64,000 nucleotides of DNA. Source: Clostridia bacterium. Lineage in GTDB: Bacteria; Bacillota; Clostridia; Oscillospirales; Acutalibacteraceae. The translations under genes and the position numbers were made by a program. The stretch covers positions 79,296-143,295 of the forward strand of contig JAFTWW010000028.1 of the NCBI GenBank assembly GCA_017465085.1, given 5' to 3'. The notes under the pieces are model-generated. The model saw only the letters and a list, made by a program, of their open reading frames with translations. It made no database searches and was not told the origin of the DNA. Below, in pieces: positions 32,371-41,884 of this stretch; positions within the stretch are counted from its first letter, which is position 1, and every line of letters starts with the position of its first letter.

Positions 32371-33509
32371 AATATTTCGACGGCGCATTTGCAAAAGGCA
32401 GCAACACCCAAGGGCAATACATCCTCATTAAAGAGCACTCTCGGATGATGGGCTGTATATTCCCCTTTATTATCACTAAATCCTGCCGAGAGATAGATAT
32501 ATGCCGAAGGTACCCTCTCGGATATAAAGGCAAAATCATCGGAGGCGGTTACGGATATATCGGGGATGGTCTTAATATCCCTACTGAGTTCCTTTATATA
32601 CTCTACCACTCTTTCGGTAAAATCCCTATTGCATATAAGGGGCGGTGTTCCCGAATTAAACCGAAGCTTTGCGCTACCGCCTAACTTTTCCGCGATTCTT
32701 TTTACGGTTTTTTCGGTTTCCGCCTTAAGCTCCTCCCGTTTAGAGCTGCTACTTGTTCTGATTGTTCCTTCTATATATACTCTTTCGGGAATAACATTAG
32801 CCGTATTGCCACCCGAAAATTTTCCTATTGTTATGAGGCTTTCATTTTCCTTTGCCAAGGCTTCAAGCACCTTATAGATATTTACTCCTATTTTTATGGG
32901 GTTAACCGTTAAATGAGCCATGGCGCCGTGACCGCCCCTACCCTCCACCGTTACGGTAAATCTATCGGCGCTGTTCATCATAACTGCAGTATTGTTATAC
33001 ATAACGGTACCAACAGGTATATTCCCCGCCCCTACATGAAACGCAAGGGCAAAATCGGGGGAAGGCTCATCAAAAAGCCCATTATCCATCATATTTTTTG
33101 CGCCCTCCAAGGTTTCCTCGGCGGGTTGAAACATAAGTTTAACGGTACCCTTTAGTTTATCCTCCATCTCACACAGTATTTTTGCGGCGGTGAGCAGCAT
33201 TGCGGCGTGTAAATCGTGGCCGCAGGTATGAGCGCAATTTGTTTTTGAGGCAAACTCAAGTCCGCTCTCCTCCCGCATGGGCAGAGCATCCATATCAGCC
33301 CGTAAAAGCAAAACGGGTTTTCCTTTGCCTAAGGCGGCCGTAACACCGTTACCGCAAAGTATGGGAGTTAGCTTAAGCGCCCTTAATTCATCGAAAATAT
33401 ATTTTACTGCTTTTGACATATTAAGGCCATCCTCCGCATTTTCGTGAAAAAATCGGCGGTGCTTTATTGTTTCTTCCTTTAACTCTTTAGCCCTTTTATA
33501 AAAATCCAT
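32364..33509 (-). CDS. M20 family metallopeptidase / amidohydrolase
   Basis: A 381-residue M20D-type amidohydrolase (hippurate hydrolase, N-acetyldiaminopimelate deacetylase or indole-acetyl-amino-acid hydrolase relatives). Zinc-site residues occur in CAHTCGHDLHAAM (Cys and His), FQPAEETLEGA (Glu pair), and FHVGAG; the dimerisation domain follows RGGHGAMAH. The ATG chosen has GGGTGAT 5 bp upstream; a TTG four codons earlier is possible. It lies just after the DUF1015 gene terminator, and no clear promoter was found. The amide substrate is unknown. Confidence 0.88.
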   Translation of the reverse strand: MDFYKRAKELKEETIKHRRFFHENAEDGLNMSKAVKYIFDELRALKLTPILCGNGVTAALGKGKPVLLLRADMDALPMREESGLEFASKTNCAHTCGHDLHAAMLLTAAKILCEMEDKLKGTVKLMFQPAEETLEGAKNMMDNGLFDEPSPDFALAFHVGAGNIPVGTVMYNNTAVMMNSADRFTVTVEGRGGHGAMAHLTVNPIKIGVNIYKVLEALAKENESLITIGKFSGGNTANVIPERVYIEGTIRTSSSSKREELKAETEKTVKRIAEKLGGSAKLRFNSGTPPLICNRDFTERVVEYIKELSRDIKTIPDISVTASDDFAFISERVPSAYIYLSAGFSDNKGEYTAHHPRVLFNEDVLPLGVAAFCKCAVEILK

Positions 33510-33535
33510 TATATCACCCAATTTATTATGCCCAT

Positions 33536-33562
33536 AAAAAAAGCCTCCTTAAAGGAGGCTTT
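33536..33562 (-). terminator. Terminator of the DUF1015 gene
   Basis: The stem AAAGCCTCCTT/AAGGAGGCTTT is followed on the minus strand by a T-run. Confidence 0.85.
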
Positions 33563-33566
33563 GATT

Positions 33567-34766
33567 TTATTTGATTTTTCTGGCTTCAATATAGAAGCGT
33601 TTATCATCGGCGTGGCCCATAGAAAAGGTTTTACGGGGTAGTGAGCCATCCTGATAAACAGCGGCAAAGAGCTCGCTTTTACCCATACCATCGAATATAA
33701 AGCCCACGGTATTTTTTTGCTTGCAAAGCTTTTTAACCGATTCTTCACCATGGATATAATCCACCTCGGCGCTGCTACCTTTAAGATACTCATCAAGGAA
33801 ATTCTGTAAAGTGGCAACGGCTAACTTTTCCTTTGAGCTTATGCGAATTTCGCGAAGCTTATCACCGTAAACACAGGTGTAGGTCTTGGCATCTGCGCTC
33901 TTGCTCTCGCCTCCACAGTATTTTACAAAATCATCAATTATCTTTTCGGGATTTGCGCCGAACACAACTCTGTAAATCGGCTCAAATTCAAGGGCGCTAT
34001 CGTGGATATTAACAACCTCCACAGCGGCATAGCGGGAAAGCTCGGAGCCGCTTTGCTCATAGCATTTCTTAGCGGTAGCAAGGGAGTGATTACCATCACC
34101 CACACAGAAAAGAAGACCGTTATTTCTTTCTGCCAATTTTTGAAGGGCTTCCTCTATTTGCTCGGCGCGGGCCTTATCCACTTTATAGCCCTTTATATCA
34201 CCGCCGTTTTCCATAAGAGAAAAATCATAAAGCTTATCTAAGTCTTCCGAGCTTTCCTTTAAGATGCCCATAACTAAATCCTCAGGGTCATCAATAAGCA
34301 GCATTACGTGGGGTAGCTCCAAGGGGGCATTTTTTCTTATCTCAACCCTCGGGGGAATACGGGATAAAACCGTTTGCTCGGTGGCTCTTACAGCGGCAGT
34401 GGTGCCGGGGATGAAATCATAGCACTCTAAATCGATTTTTCCCACAATACCAAGACGCTTTCTACCATCCGACTGTGTTCTCTCTACAAATATAAAGGAA
34501 TCCTTAACCTCACTAAAAACATTATCTGAGCGATACTGCTCCATTGTTTTGTTTATTTTTTCGATAGCCCTAGAATTATCCTCTTCAAGATAAACCTCGG
34601 GCAAAATGCAATTAAGGGCAGAGGGGCTATTCCCCACATTATCCTTAACCCTCTGCCAATATTCAGGCTCAGAGGTATATTGGTCACAAGCGATAACCGC
34701 CCACTTATCAAAATCCTTTTCAGGAAGAAGAAAATCGGCGGGAGTGAAACATTTTTTGAAATCCAT
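33567..34766 (-). CDS. DUF1015 family protein
   Basis: A 399-residue soluble protein of the DUF1015 (SerC-associated, HTH/kinase-like) family, widespread in Clostridia and often next to serine/phosphoglycerate genes. Recognisable segments are FLLPEKDFDKWAVIACDQYTSEPEYW at the N-terminus (first part), PGTTAAVRATEQTVLSRIPPR, and LFCVGDGNHSLATAKKCYE, which hold the family's conserved acidic and histidine residues. AAGGAGTA precedes the ATG. The molecular function is not established. No serine biosynthesis genes are next to it here. Confidence 0.85.
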   Translation of the reverse strand: MDFKKCFTPADFLLPEKDFDKWAVIACDQYTSEPEYWQRVKDNVGNSPSALNCILPEVYLEEDNSRAIEKINKTMEQYRSDNVFSEVKDSFIFVERTQSDGRKRLGIVGKIDLECYDFIPGTTAAVRATEQTVLSRIPPRVEIRKNAPLELPHVMLLIDDPEDLVMGILKESSEDLDKLYDFSLMENGGDIKGYKVDKARAEQIEEALQKLAERNNGLLFCVGDGNHSLATAKKCYEQSGSELSRYAAVEVVNIHDSALEFEPIYRVVFGANPEKIIDDFVKYCGGESKSADAKTYTCVYGDKLREIRISSKEKLAVATLQNFLDEYLKGSSAEVDYIHGEESVKKLCKQKNTVGFIFDGMGKSELFAAVYQDGSLPRKTFSMGHADDKRFYIEARKIK

Positions 34767-34786
34767 AAAAATACTCCTTATGATAA

Positions 34787-34810
34787 ATGCCGCTTTAATT
34801 CAAGCGGCAT
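34787..34810 (-). terminator. Hairpin between the lipoprotein and DUF1015 genes
   Basis: The stem ATGCCGCTT/AAGCGGCAT is followed by a weak T-run (TTTAT) on the minus strand. It is a modest terminator for the lipoprotein gene. Confidence 0.55.
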
Positions 34811-34821
34811 CCTTTATTCCG

Positions 34822-35550
34822 TTAATAATATGAAACCTCGATAGAATTTACGGTATCGTTTTGGGGATCAATCACCACCATAATTCCGCTGCGCTTATCA
34901 TCCTTTGATATGAAATAATCAAGATGATATTCGGTATCGCTTACGGCATAGAAATGGGAGGGCGCGCCCAAACGCTCAATAACATCGGTAACTGCCGAGC
35001 CGTTGCTAACGCCGTTTACCCAGAACTGACCGAACTTTGATTCGGGAATGTTAAGGGAATTTTCAGCGATGACAAACTTAACGATATCGCATTTCTTTAT
35101 AGCCGCAGAGGATTTGCCGCCGTTATAGAAAACAACATCTATAACATTTTCATATTCATTAACAAAGCGCACCTGCAACTTTTCACCTGCGAATACAACG
35201 GTTTTTTCATTATATTCCTCGGGGCTTTCAAAGCTCCATCCCTCTTTTATAAAGGTTTTATAATCTGTGGGCAAGGAGAGATTACTGCCTGAATAGGTAA
35301 TACGGTATTTATAATTCTTACCGAGATAAACATTGGAATAATTTTCCTCATCATAGAGGCTTATATCAAAATAGGTTGGCATTACCTTATCTGAGGATTT
35401 AATTTCGGGTATCTCCACCTTGAAAGTAGGCTCCTCTGCCGAAGATACATCGCTTACACCGTAATTTTCATCTACCTCACTGCATCCTGCAAGGGAAACA
35501 CAGCTGATAATAAGGATTAAAACTGCCAAGATACTGAAAAATCTCTTCAT
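34822..35550 (-). CDS. Lipoprotein, function unknown
   Basis: A 242-residue exported lipoprotein. A type-II signal peptide covers about residues 1-22 with lipobox LAGC (cysteine at 23). The mature part is acidic and beta-rich, with two similar-looking strands-rich segments around residues 50-130 and 140-240; no family was recognised. TAGGAGTAA precedes the ATG. It is downstream of ribF on the same strand with a 66-bp A+T-rich gap, so it may or may not belong to that operon. Confidence 0.75.
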   Translation of the reverse strand: MKRFFSILAVLILIISCVSLAGCSEVDENYGVSDVSSAEEPTFKVEIPEIKSSDKVMPTYFDISLYDEENYSNVYLGKNYKYRITYSGSNLSLPTDYKTFIKEGWSFESPEEYNEKTVVFAGEKLQVRFVNEYENVIDVVFYNGGKSSAAIKKCDIVKFVIAENSLNIPESKFGQFWVNGVSNGSAVTDVIERLGAPSHFYAVSDTEYHLDYFISKDDKRSGIMVVIDPQNDTVNSIEVSYY

Positions 35551-35616
35551 AGCTTACTCCTAAAAATCTTTATATATTTATTTTATATTTATTATTATTA
35601 AATGTCAACCAATTTA

Positions 35617-36459
35617 TTATTCTAAAGCCCTTTTAATATCGAATAAAACTGCCTCTTTAAGCTCATTTGCATCGGCAAATTTTCTTTCTTCCCTTAAAAA
35701 CTCCTTGGGTTCTATGCGGATATCCTTTCCGTATAGGTCATCATCAAAATTCAGAATATGGGTTTCGCTCATAACACACTTGGTTTCAAAGGTGGGGCGG
35801 ATGCCGATATTGGATATAGCCTTATATTCCCTGCCATCAATTAAAACGACCGAAGAATAAACGCCAAGCCTTACCCTTTGAAGCTCTTGGGGGTACGCTT
35901 GATTAACTGTGGGAAAGCCTAATTCCCTGCCCCGCTTATCTCCGCTTATAACCCTTGCCGTAAATCCGAAGGGCCGATACAAAAGCTTATTGGCTAAGGC
36001 TATTTCACCCTTTGATATATAATCTCTTATAAGGGTTGAGGATACGGTCACTCCTTGGGTTTTTATGCCCTCGGCAACCCTCAGCTCAATACCTTTCTTA
36101 AGGCAATACTCACCAAGCGTTTTCGTATCACCTTTGGCGCCCTTGCCAAAGCGGTAATTAAAGCCGCATACAAAAAGCTCGGGGGCAAACTCGCGGCAGA
36201 TCATATCAAGAAAATCATATGGCTCAATATTGCAAACCTCATTAAACTCAAGCGCCTTGATTTCTGTTACGCCTAAATCTTTAAGACCTACAAATCTATC
36301 CTCCTTGGTCATAAGAACGCCAAGGGAAGCATCGGTACTTTTTTTAGGAGGCATATTGAAGGTTACGGCAATTATATTAAAGCCCCGCGCTTTTTCTATA
36401 ACGGCGCGGTGACCTATATGCAGGCCATCAAAGGTGCCGAGAATTACCGCATTTTTCAT
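35617..36459 (-). CDS. ribF: Bifunctional riboflavin kinase / FAD synthetase
   Basis: RibF converts riboflavin to FMN and then FAD. In its 280 residues the N-terminal nucleotidyltransferase domain shows GTFDGLHIGHRAVIEKA (the HIGH-like motif) and CGFNYRFGKGAKGD. The C-terminal riboflavin kinase domain starts near residue 165 and contains ELGFPTVNQAYPQ and RIEPKEFLREERKF. It is the last gene of the rimP-to-ribF operon, 13 bp after truB, in the order common in Firmicutes. Confidence 0.95.
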   Translation of the reverse strand: MKNAVILGTFDGLHIGHRAVIEKARGFNIIAVTFNMPPKKSTDASLGVLMTKEDRFVGLKDLGVTEIKALEFNEVCNIEPYDFLDMICREFAPELFVCGFNYRFGKGAKGDTKTLGEYCLKKGIELRVAEGIKTQGVTVSSTLIRDYISKGEIALANKLLYRPFGFTARVISGDKRGRELGFPTVNQAYPQELQRVRLGVYSSVVLIDGREYKAISNIGIRPTFETKCVMSETHILNFDDDLYGKDIRIEPKEFLREERKFADANELKEAVLFDIKRALE

Positions 36460-36472
36460 ATACCCTACCCTC

Positions 36473-37369
36473 CTAAATATTATTTATTATACACTTAATT
36501 GCCAATTGATTTTTTTCTTTTTCTATCACGCCGAGACCTAAGAATAAATCGTTATACTTTACTCTGTATAAATCGCCATCCTCAACCTCGGTCAATTTAA
36601 GGCGATCAAGATCCAACTGACCTCCGTTTGAAAAGCGGATTGCCTGCTTTTCAGTTATATTAACCCTCGGCAGATACTCCACCGCTTTTTCTTCGCTTAT
36701 TATAAACTTACCTATATTTTCTTCGGTTAAATCTTCAAGCTTTACGCAGGAAGAAATATCTATACCCGAAGCATTTGTTCTTGAAAGCGCCGCAAGGGTT
36801 GCGCCACAGCCTAAACGCTCGCCTATATCTCTGCAAAGCGAACGGATATATGTACCCTTAGAAACCCTTACGCTTATATCGAACTCATTATCTTCTACGG
36901 GTGAGCGCAGAGCTATTTCTAATATCTCTACCTGCCTCGGCTCTATCTCCACGGTTTTACCCTGCCTTGCAAGCGCATACATACGCACGCCATCCTTTTT
37001 AATAGCGCTGAACATAGGCGGAGTTTGCAGCTGTTTGCCGAGAAATGAATCAAGAACCTTATTTATATCCTCTTCGGTAAAGGCATTTTTTATCTCTTCC
37101 CTGCGGTCACACAGAACATTGCCCGTAATATCATCCGTATCGGTGGTAACGCCTAATCTTATTCTTGCGGTATAGGTTTTATCCGCCTCTAAAAGATAGG
37201 AGGAAAGGGCGGTTGCTCTTCCCAAAAAAACGGGCAAAACGCCGGTAGCCATAGGGTCAAGAGTTCCCGTATGGCCTACTCGGCGCTCATTTGCTAATCT
37301 TTTAATTCGTGCAACTGCACCGAAGGAGGTTATGTTTTCGGGTTTATTTACAAGTAGCAGACCTATCAT
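36473..37369 (-). CDS. truB: tRNA pseudouridine(55) synthase TruB
   Basis: TruB makes the T-loop pseudouridine 55 of tRNA. The 298 residues start with GLLLVNKPENITSFGAV; the catalytic Asp is in VGHTGTLDPMATGVLP (near residue 38). The TruB C-terminal/PUA-like part closes the protein. GGAGGAAACAG precedes the ATG, which lies inside nrnA: the two reading frames overlap by 26 bp, indicating translational coupling. Confidence 0.96.
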   Translation of the reverse strand: MIGLLLVNKPENITSFGAVARIKRLANERRVGHTGTLDPMATGVLPVFLGRATALSSYLLEADKTYTARIRLGVTTDTDDITGNVLCDRREEIKNAFTEEDINKVLDSFLGKQLQTPPMFSAIKKDGVRMYALARQGKTVEIEPRQVEILEIALRSPVEDNEFDISVRVSKGTYIRSLCRDIGERLGCGATLAALSRTNASGIDISSCVKLEDLTEENIGKFIISEEKAVEYLPRVNITEKQAIRFSNGGQLDLDRLKLTEVEDGDLYRVKYNDLFLGLGVIEKEKNQLAIKCIINNI

Positions 37370-38348
37370 CTGTTTCCTCCAAAGCCTTTTCGATAAAGCC
37401 TAACACCTTTGACTTTACCTCTTCTAAGCTACCGTTAACAGTAGCGCCTGCCGCCGCAGTATGTCCCCCGCCGCCTAACTGCTTACAGATAGCCGAGGCA
37501 TTAAGGGGCGGATAGGTGCGAAGGGAGGCCTTAAACTCGTTATCACCCGTTTGCTTAAGCGTTACACCTGCGATAACACCCTCTACGCTTCGGGATAAAA
37601 CGGCAATACCCTCAAGGTCGGTGCCTGAGCAACCCGTTTTCTCCTGCATATCGGCTGTAACGCAGAGAAGCATACATCTTCCATCAAAGTGATATTCGGC
37701 GCCTTCAAGCACCATTTTTTCAAGCTCAACCAGCTTTCTTGATTTGGTATCAAACATAAGTTTGTTGATTTTTGCGGCATCAAGCTCAAACTCATAAAGC
37801 TCTGCGGCAATTATATGGGTTTTAGCCGTAACGCAGGAATACTTAAAGCAACCCGTATCGGTGGCAATACCCGTATAAAGAGCCTTTGCGGTAATATCAT
37901 TAACATTAACACGCATTTTAAGCAGTAATTCGTAAATAATTTCGCAGGTGGCAGAGGCGGCTGAATCAAGATAAAGATTTTGCGCATACATAGTGTTTGA
38001 AATATGGTGATCTATTGTAAGATCCACCCTATCGCCAAACTCATCTTTAAGTGAGCCTAAAAGTGATTTATCTGCCACATCAACCGCGATAACAGTGGTA
38101 TTATCCCCTTTAATATGGTCGGTTTCCCTTACGAAATAATCGTACTTAGAGGGGATAACCTCAGGGCACAAAACCGTTGCGCACTTACCAATCTCCTTAA
38201 GCCCGTAATAAAGGGCATAGGCGGAGCCTAATGTATCCCCATCGGGTGAAGCGTGGGTAAGAATCACATAGTTATCGTGTTTTTTAAGGAACCTTGCCGT
38301 TTGACTAAGATTAAGAAGACGGCAGGAAGCATTTTCTTTAATTCTCAT
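37344..38348 (-). CDS. nrnA: Bifunctional oligoribonuclease / PAP phosphatase NrnA (DHH family)
   Basis: NrnA degrades nanoRNA oligonucleotides and dephosphorylates 3'-phosphoadenosine 5'-phosphate. In its 334 residues the DHH domain contains LTHASPDGDTLGSAYAL, AVDVADKS and DLTIDHHISN (the DHH triad). The C-terminal DHHA1 domain includes the substrate-binding GGGGHTAAAGATV near the end. It sits between rbfA (32 bp gap) and truB (overlapping), its usual place in Firmicutes. Confidence 0.95.
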   Translation of the reverse strand: MRIKENASCRLLNLSQTARFLKKHDNYVILTHASPDGDTLGSAYALYYGLKEIGKCATVLCPEVIPSKYDYFVRETDHIKGDNTTVIAVDVADKSLLGSLKDEFGDRVDLTIDHHISNTMYAQNLYLDSAASATCEIIYELLLKMRVNVNDITAKALYTGIATDTGCFKYSCVTAKTHIIAAELYEFELDAAKINKLMFDTKSRKLVELEKMVLEGAEYHFDGRCMLLCVTADMQEKTGCSGTDLEGIAVLSRSVEGVIAGVTLKQTGDNEFKASLRTYPPLNASAICKQLGGGGHTAAAGATVNGSLEEVKSKVLGFIEKALEETDDRSATCK

Positions 38349-38380
38349 TAACTCCTTAAAATTCCTTTCATAAATTTTGC

Positions 38381-38725
38381 TTATTTATTAAAAGAATCAA
38401 TTATTCTTGAAATTTGGGCGCTTGTTTCAATGGAATTATCCGCAATGAATCTAAGCTCGGGGACCTTTCTCAGTGACATACGGCTACCAAGCTCTCTTCT
38501 TAAATATCCTGCAACGCTCTTGTTGAGAATTTTAACCGATTCCTCGGTTTTCTCAACGCCTTCAATGGCGCTTACATATACGGTTGCATAGGACATATCT
38601 CCCGAAACCTCAAGCTTAATTATGCTGAGCATCTTGCTTACTCTCGGGTCCTTTACCTCACGCAAAAGCTCCGAGAGCGCAAGTTTAATATCTGATGTTA
38701 CGCGATTTATTTTATATCCTGCCAT
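38381..38725 (-). CDS. rbfA: 30S ribosome-binding factor RbfA
   Basis: A cold-shock 30S maturation factor that acts on 16S rRNA helix 1/44. The 114 residues have the single KH-like domain, including REVKDPRVS, VYVSAIEG and the C-terminal LRFIADNSIETSAQIS segment. Its start overlaps the infB stop by one base. The order infB-rbfA-nrnA-truB-ribF is standard. Confidence 0.95.
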   Translation of the reverse strand: MAGYKINRVTSDIKLALSELLREVKDPRVSKMLSIIKLEVSGDMSYATVYVSAIEGVEKTEESVKILNKSVAGYLRRELGSRMSLRKVPELRFIADNSIETSAQISRIIDSFNK

Positions 38726-41292
38726 CAGTCTCTATACTCCTCCATAATGAAGGCTTCAAATACGTCGCCTTCCTTAATATCACCGAACTTCTCAAGACCG
38801 ATACCGCACTCATAGCCCTGAGCTACCTCGCGGACATCATCTTTGAAGCGGCGGAGTGATGCAATACTATCCTCGGCTACAACTATGCCATCGCGAACAA
38901 CACGTATCTGACAGTTTCTTGTAACCTTACCGTCGGAAACATAGCAACCTGCAATGGTGCCTACGCCCGAAATCTTATAGGTACTGCGGACCTCTACAGA
39001 GCCTAGGATGCTCTCTCTGAACTTAGGAGCAAGCATACCCTTCATAGCGGCTTCTACTTCCTCTATGCAATCGTAAATTACGCGGTACATACGAATATCC
39101 ACGCCATCCTTTTCGGCAGTTTCCTTGGCAACTGCATCGGGACGGACATTAAAGCCTACAACGATAGCGCCCGAAGCCTGAGCTAACATAACATCGGATT
39201 CGTTAATTGCTCCAACGCCACCGTGGATAACGCTAACCTTAACCTCTTCGTTAGAGAGCTTTTCAAGGCTTTCTCTTACTGCCTCAACGCTTCCCTGAAC
39301 ATCGGCCTTAACAATAATATTAAGGGTTTTAAGCTCACCCTCGCTAAGCTGACTGAAAAGATTATCAAGGGTAACCTTCTGTTTGGATTCAAAGAGCTCC
39401 TTCTTAATCTTTTCCTTTCTCTGCTCAACGAGTTCACGGGCAAGTCTTTCATCAGAAACGGCATCAAAGCCATCGCCCGCGCTTGGTGTTTCGGCAAGAC
39501 CTGTAATCTCAACGGGCACAGATGGACCTGCGCTCTTAACGGTTTTTCCGTTTTCATCAACCATTACTCTTACTCTACCAACAGAGGTACCTGCAACGAT
39601 GATATCACCTGTATTAAGGGTACCGTTCTGAACGAGTAATGTTGCAACAGGGCCTCTGCCCTTATCAAGACGGGCTTCAATTACGAGGCCCTTAGCCTTA
39701 CGGTCGGGATTTGCCTTAAGCTCGAGCATTTCTGCTACAAGCAGTACGCTTTCAAGCAGATTATCAATTCCATCGCCTGTTTTAGCCGAAACGGGAACAC
39801 AGATAATATCACCGCCCCAGATTTCAGGAACAAGAGAATGCTCGGTTAACTGCTGCATAATTCTATCGGGATTAGCCTCGGGCTTATCCATCTTGTTAAT
39901 GGCAACAATAATCTGTACCTCGGCGGCTCTTGCGTGGTTAATAGCCTCAATGGTCTGGGGCATTATACCATCATCAGCGGCAACAACGAGGATGGCAATA
40001 TCGGTAGCCATGGCTCCGCGCTGACGCATAGAGGTAAATGCGGCGTGACCTGGAGTATCAAGGAAGGTGATATCCTGACCGTTGCAATTAACTCTGTAAG
40101 CGCCGATGTGCTGGGTAATTCCGCCTGCCTCTGTATCGGTAACGGCGGTATGCCTGATGGAATCAAGCAAGGATGTTTTACCGTGGTCAACGTGGCCCAT
40201 AACAACTACTACGGGGCTTCTGGGCTTAAGATCCTCAGCGGCATCCTCGGTAACATCCATAATTTTTTCTTCAATGGTAACCACAACTGCGCGCTGAATT
40301 TTTGCGCCCATTTCGGTTACAACGATTTCTGCGGTATCGTAATCAATAACCTGATTTACGGTAGCCATCATACCAAGGGACATAAGGGTTTTGATAACCT
40401 CTGCCGCAGTTTTCTTAAGGGCGGCGGCAAGCTCGCTTACGGTTATCTCATCACCCACCGTTACGGTAACGGGGGTTTTCTTTATTCTCTCAAGCTGCAT
40501 TCTGCGAAGCTTATCTGCCTCGGTTTCACGCTTTGCGCCCTGAGGTCTTCTATAATCCTGAGATTTCTGCTTAATCTTCTGCTTACGGGTGAAGTTATCC
40601 TTCATTGAGTGAGCAGGAGCGATGGTTTCATATTTTTCGTTATACTTATCGATATTAACATTGGAGGTGCGGGTATCAACATGGCGAAGCTGAGCAGGGC
40701 CGCGGTTGGGAGCAACGCTCTCACCCTTCTCCTTTTTAGGAGGCGCAACCAAGGGACCTGTATAAACCTCTTTTTCCTTGGGTTTATCCGCCTTTTTCTC
40801 AGGCTTCTTCTCTTCCTTCTTTTCTACCTTTACCTCTTCCTTCTTGGCAGGCTTCCGAGGCTTCTCTTCAGCAGGCTTTGTTGAAGGCTTAGTTTCCTTC
40901 TTCTCTACCTTTTCGGGCTTTTTCTCTACTGACTTTTCAGCAGGTTTTTTAACCTCTTCCTTTTCAGCCTTTTCCTTGGCATCTGCGGCAGCAGCGGCCG
41001 CCTTTAACTGCTCAAGTATTGCCATCTGATCGGCAAGCTTTTTATCCTTTTCGCTCTGCCTTGCCTTAGCCGCCTGCTCTCTTGCTTCGGCGCCTGTGGC
41101 AAAGTATTCATCAAAGCTCTTAACGGCATTTTTCTTGGTTATATAATCAAAGAAAATACCGATTTCGGTTTCGTTAAGGGATGCTCCCGATTTTTTCTCC
41201 TCGCCCATTACCTCTAAAATAAGGGCGGTTATTTCCTTGGAGCTAACGCCGAAATCCTTAGCTATATCACTTACTTTATATTTATTGGTCAT
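38725..41292 (-). CDS. infB: Translation initiation factor IF-2
   Basis: IF-2 is the GTPase that places initiator tRNA on the 30S P-site. The 855-residue protein has an N-terminal IF2N-like segment, a lysine/glutamate-rich low-complexity linker (about residues 90-215), a second IF2_N domain ([13 protein letters not shown], near 275), and the G domain with [18 protein letters not shown] (G1), DTPGHAAF (G3) and NKMDKPEAN (G4). Domains II-IV follow to ...[17 protein letters not shown]. It shares single-base overlaps with ylxQ and rbfA. Confidence 0.97.
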   Translation of the reverse strand: MTNKYKVSDIAKDFGVSSKEITALILEVMGEEKKSGASLNETEIGIFFDYITKKNAVKSFDEYFATGAEAREQAAKARQSEKDKKLADQMAILEQLKAAAAAADAKEKAEKEEVKKPAEKSVEKKPEKVEKKETKPSTKPAEEKPRKPAKKEEVKVEKKEEKKPEKKADKPKEKEVYTGPLVAPPKKEKGESVAPNRGPAQLRHVDTRTSNVNIDKYNEKYETIAPAHSMKDNFTRKQKIKQKSQDYRRPQGAKRETEADKLRRMQLERIKKTPVTVTVGDEITVSELAAALKKTAAEVIKTLMSLGMMATVNQVIDYDTAEIVVTEMGAKIQRAVVVTIEEKIMDVTEDAAEDLKPRSPVVVVMGHVDHGKTSLLDSIRHTAVTDTEAGGITQHIGAYRVNCNGQDITFLDTPGHAAFTSMRQRGAMATDIAILVVAADDGIMPQTIEAINHARAAEVQIIVAINKMDKPEANPDRIMQQLTEHSLVPEIWGGDIICVPVSAKTGDGIDNLLESVLLVAEMLELKANPDRKAKGLVIEARLDKGRGPVATLLVQNGTLNTGDIIVAGTSVGRVRVMVDENGKTVKSAGPSVPVEITGLAETPSAGDGFDAVSDERLARELVEQRKEKIKKELFESKQKVTLDNLFSQLSEGELKTLNIIVKADVQGSVEAVRESLEKLSNEEVKVSVIHGGVGAINESDVMLAQASGAIVVGFNVRPDAVAKETAEKDGVDIRMYRVIYDCIEEVEAAMKGMLAPKFRESILGSVEVRSTYKISGVGTIAGCYVSDGKVTRNCQIRVVRDGIVVAEDSIASLRRFKDDVREVAQGYECGIGLEKFGDIKEGDVFEAFIMEEYRD

Positions 41293-41600
41293 TAAACATT
41301 TCCTCCCAAACTCATAATTGCATCAGCAAACGAACTGTTATTAACCGAAAGTATTCCGCATTTGCGGCCCACAGCATTTGTTACAGTAAAGGTATCTGTG
41401 TTTTGTAGCACCTTTACCTTTACATTATATTTCTCCCCGTGAAAATTTACTTCCTTAAGGCTTTTTTCGGAAATATCACTACATACTATAAGCAGTTTAG
41501 ATTTTCCTGCCATTACCGAGGCCTTCGAGGCGCCTAATCCATAGGATAGATTTCCCGATTTTGAGGCAAAACCTAATAGGGTTAAAAGCTTATTGTTCAA
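41292..41600 (-). CDS. ylxQ: L7Ae-family K-turn-binding protein YlxQ
   Basis: A 102-residue ribosomal L7Ae/L30e-fold protein that binds kink-turn [25 protein letters not shown] is the recognisable N-terminal block, followed by [10 protein letters not shown]. It lies between ylxR (11-bp overlap) and infB (1-bp overlap), the conserved Firmicute order. Confidence 0.9.
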   Translation of the reverse strand: MNNKLLTLLGFASKSGNLSYGLGASKASVMAGKSKLLIVCSDISEKSLKEVNFHGEKYNVKVKVLQNTDTFTVTNAVGRKCGILSVNNSSFADAIMSLGGNV

Positions 41601-41862
41601 TACCCTTTAACTCCTCTCTGAGTCCCTCATAAATCGTGGTATCAATCTGTTTTTCAAAAGCCTTTGCAAGAGCGTTTATCTTCTGTGCTTTATTAAGGCA
41701 ATCCTCACACCTGCAAATATAGGCTCCTCTTCCGCAAAGCTTACCCGTTAAATCAAGCTTAATCTCATTTTCGGGGGTTTTTACAATTCTTATCAACTCT
41801 GCTTTAGGCTTCATTTCACGACAGCCTACGCACATTCTTGTGGGAATCTTTCTGGGCTTCAA
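41590..41862 (-). CDS. ylxR: YlxR (DUF448) RNA-binding protein
   Basis: A 90-residue YlxR-family protein; the Bacillus homologue is reported to bind and modulate RNase P and carries a renamed symbol rnpM. The family signature RMCVGCREMKPKAELIRIV is at the N-terminus, followed by GRGAYICRCEDCLNKA. It follows nusA by 22 bp and overlaps ylxQ. Confidence 0.92.
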   Translation of the reverse strand: MKPRKIPTRMCVGCREMKPKAELIRIVKTPENEIKLDLTGKLCGRGAYICRCEDCLNKAQKINALAKAFEKQIDTTIYEGLREELKGIEQ

Positions 41863-41884
41863 TACAGTTCTTACCTTTCAAATT

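Noticed and set aside
39934-40608. 224-codon plus-strand frame opposite infB
   Set aside because: Antisense shadow of the IF-2 G domain; reads as the complement of conserved motifs.
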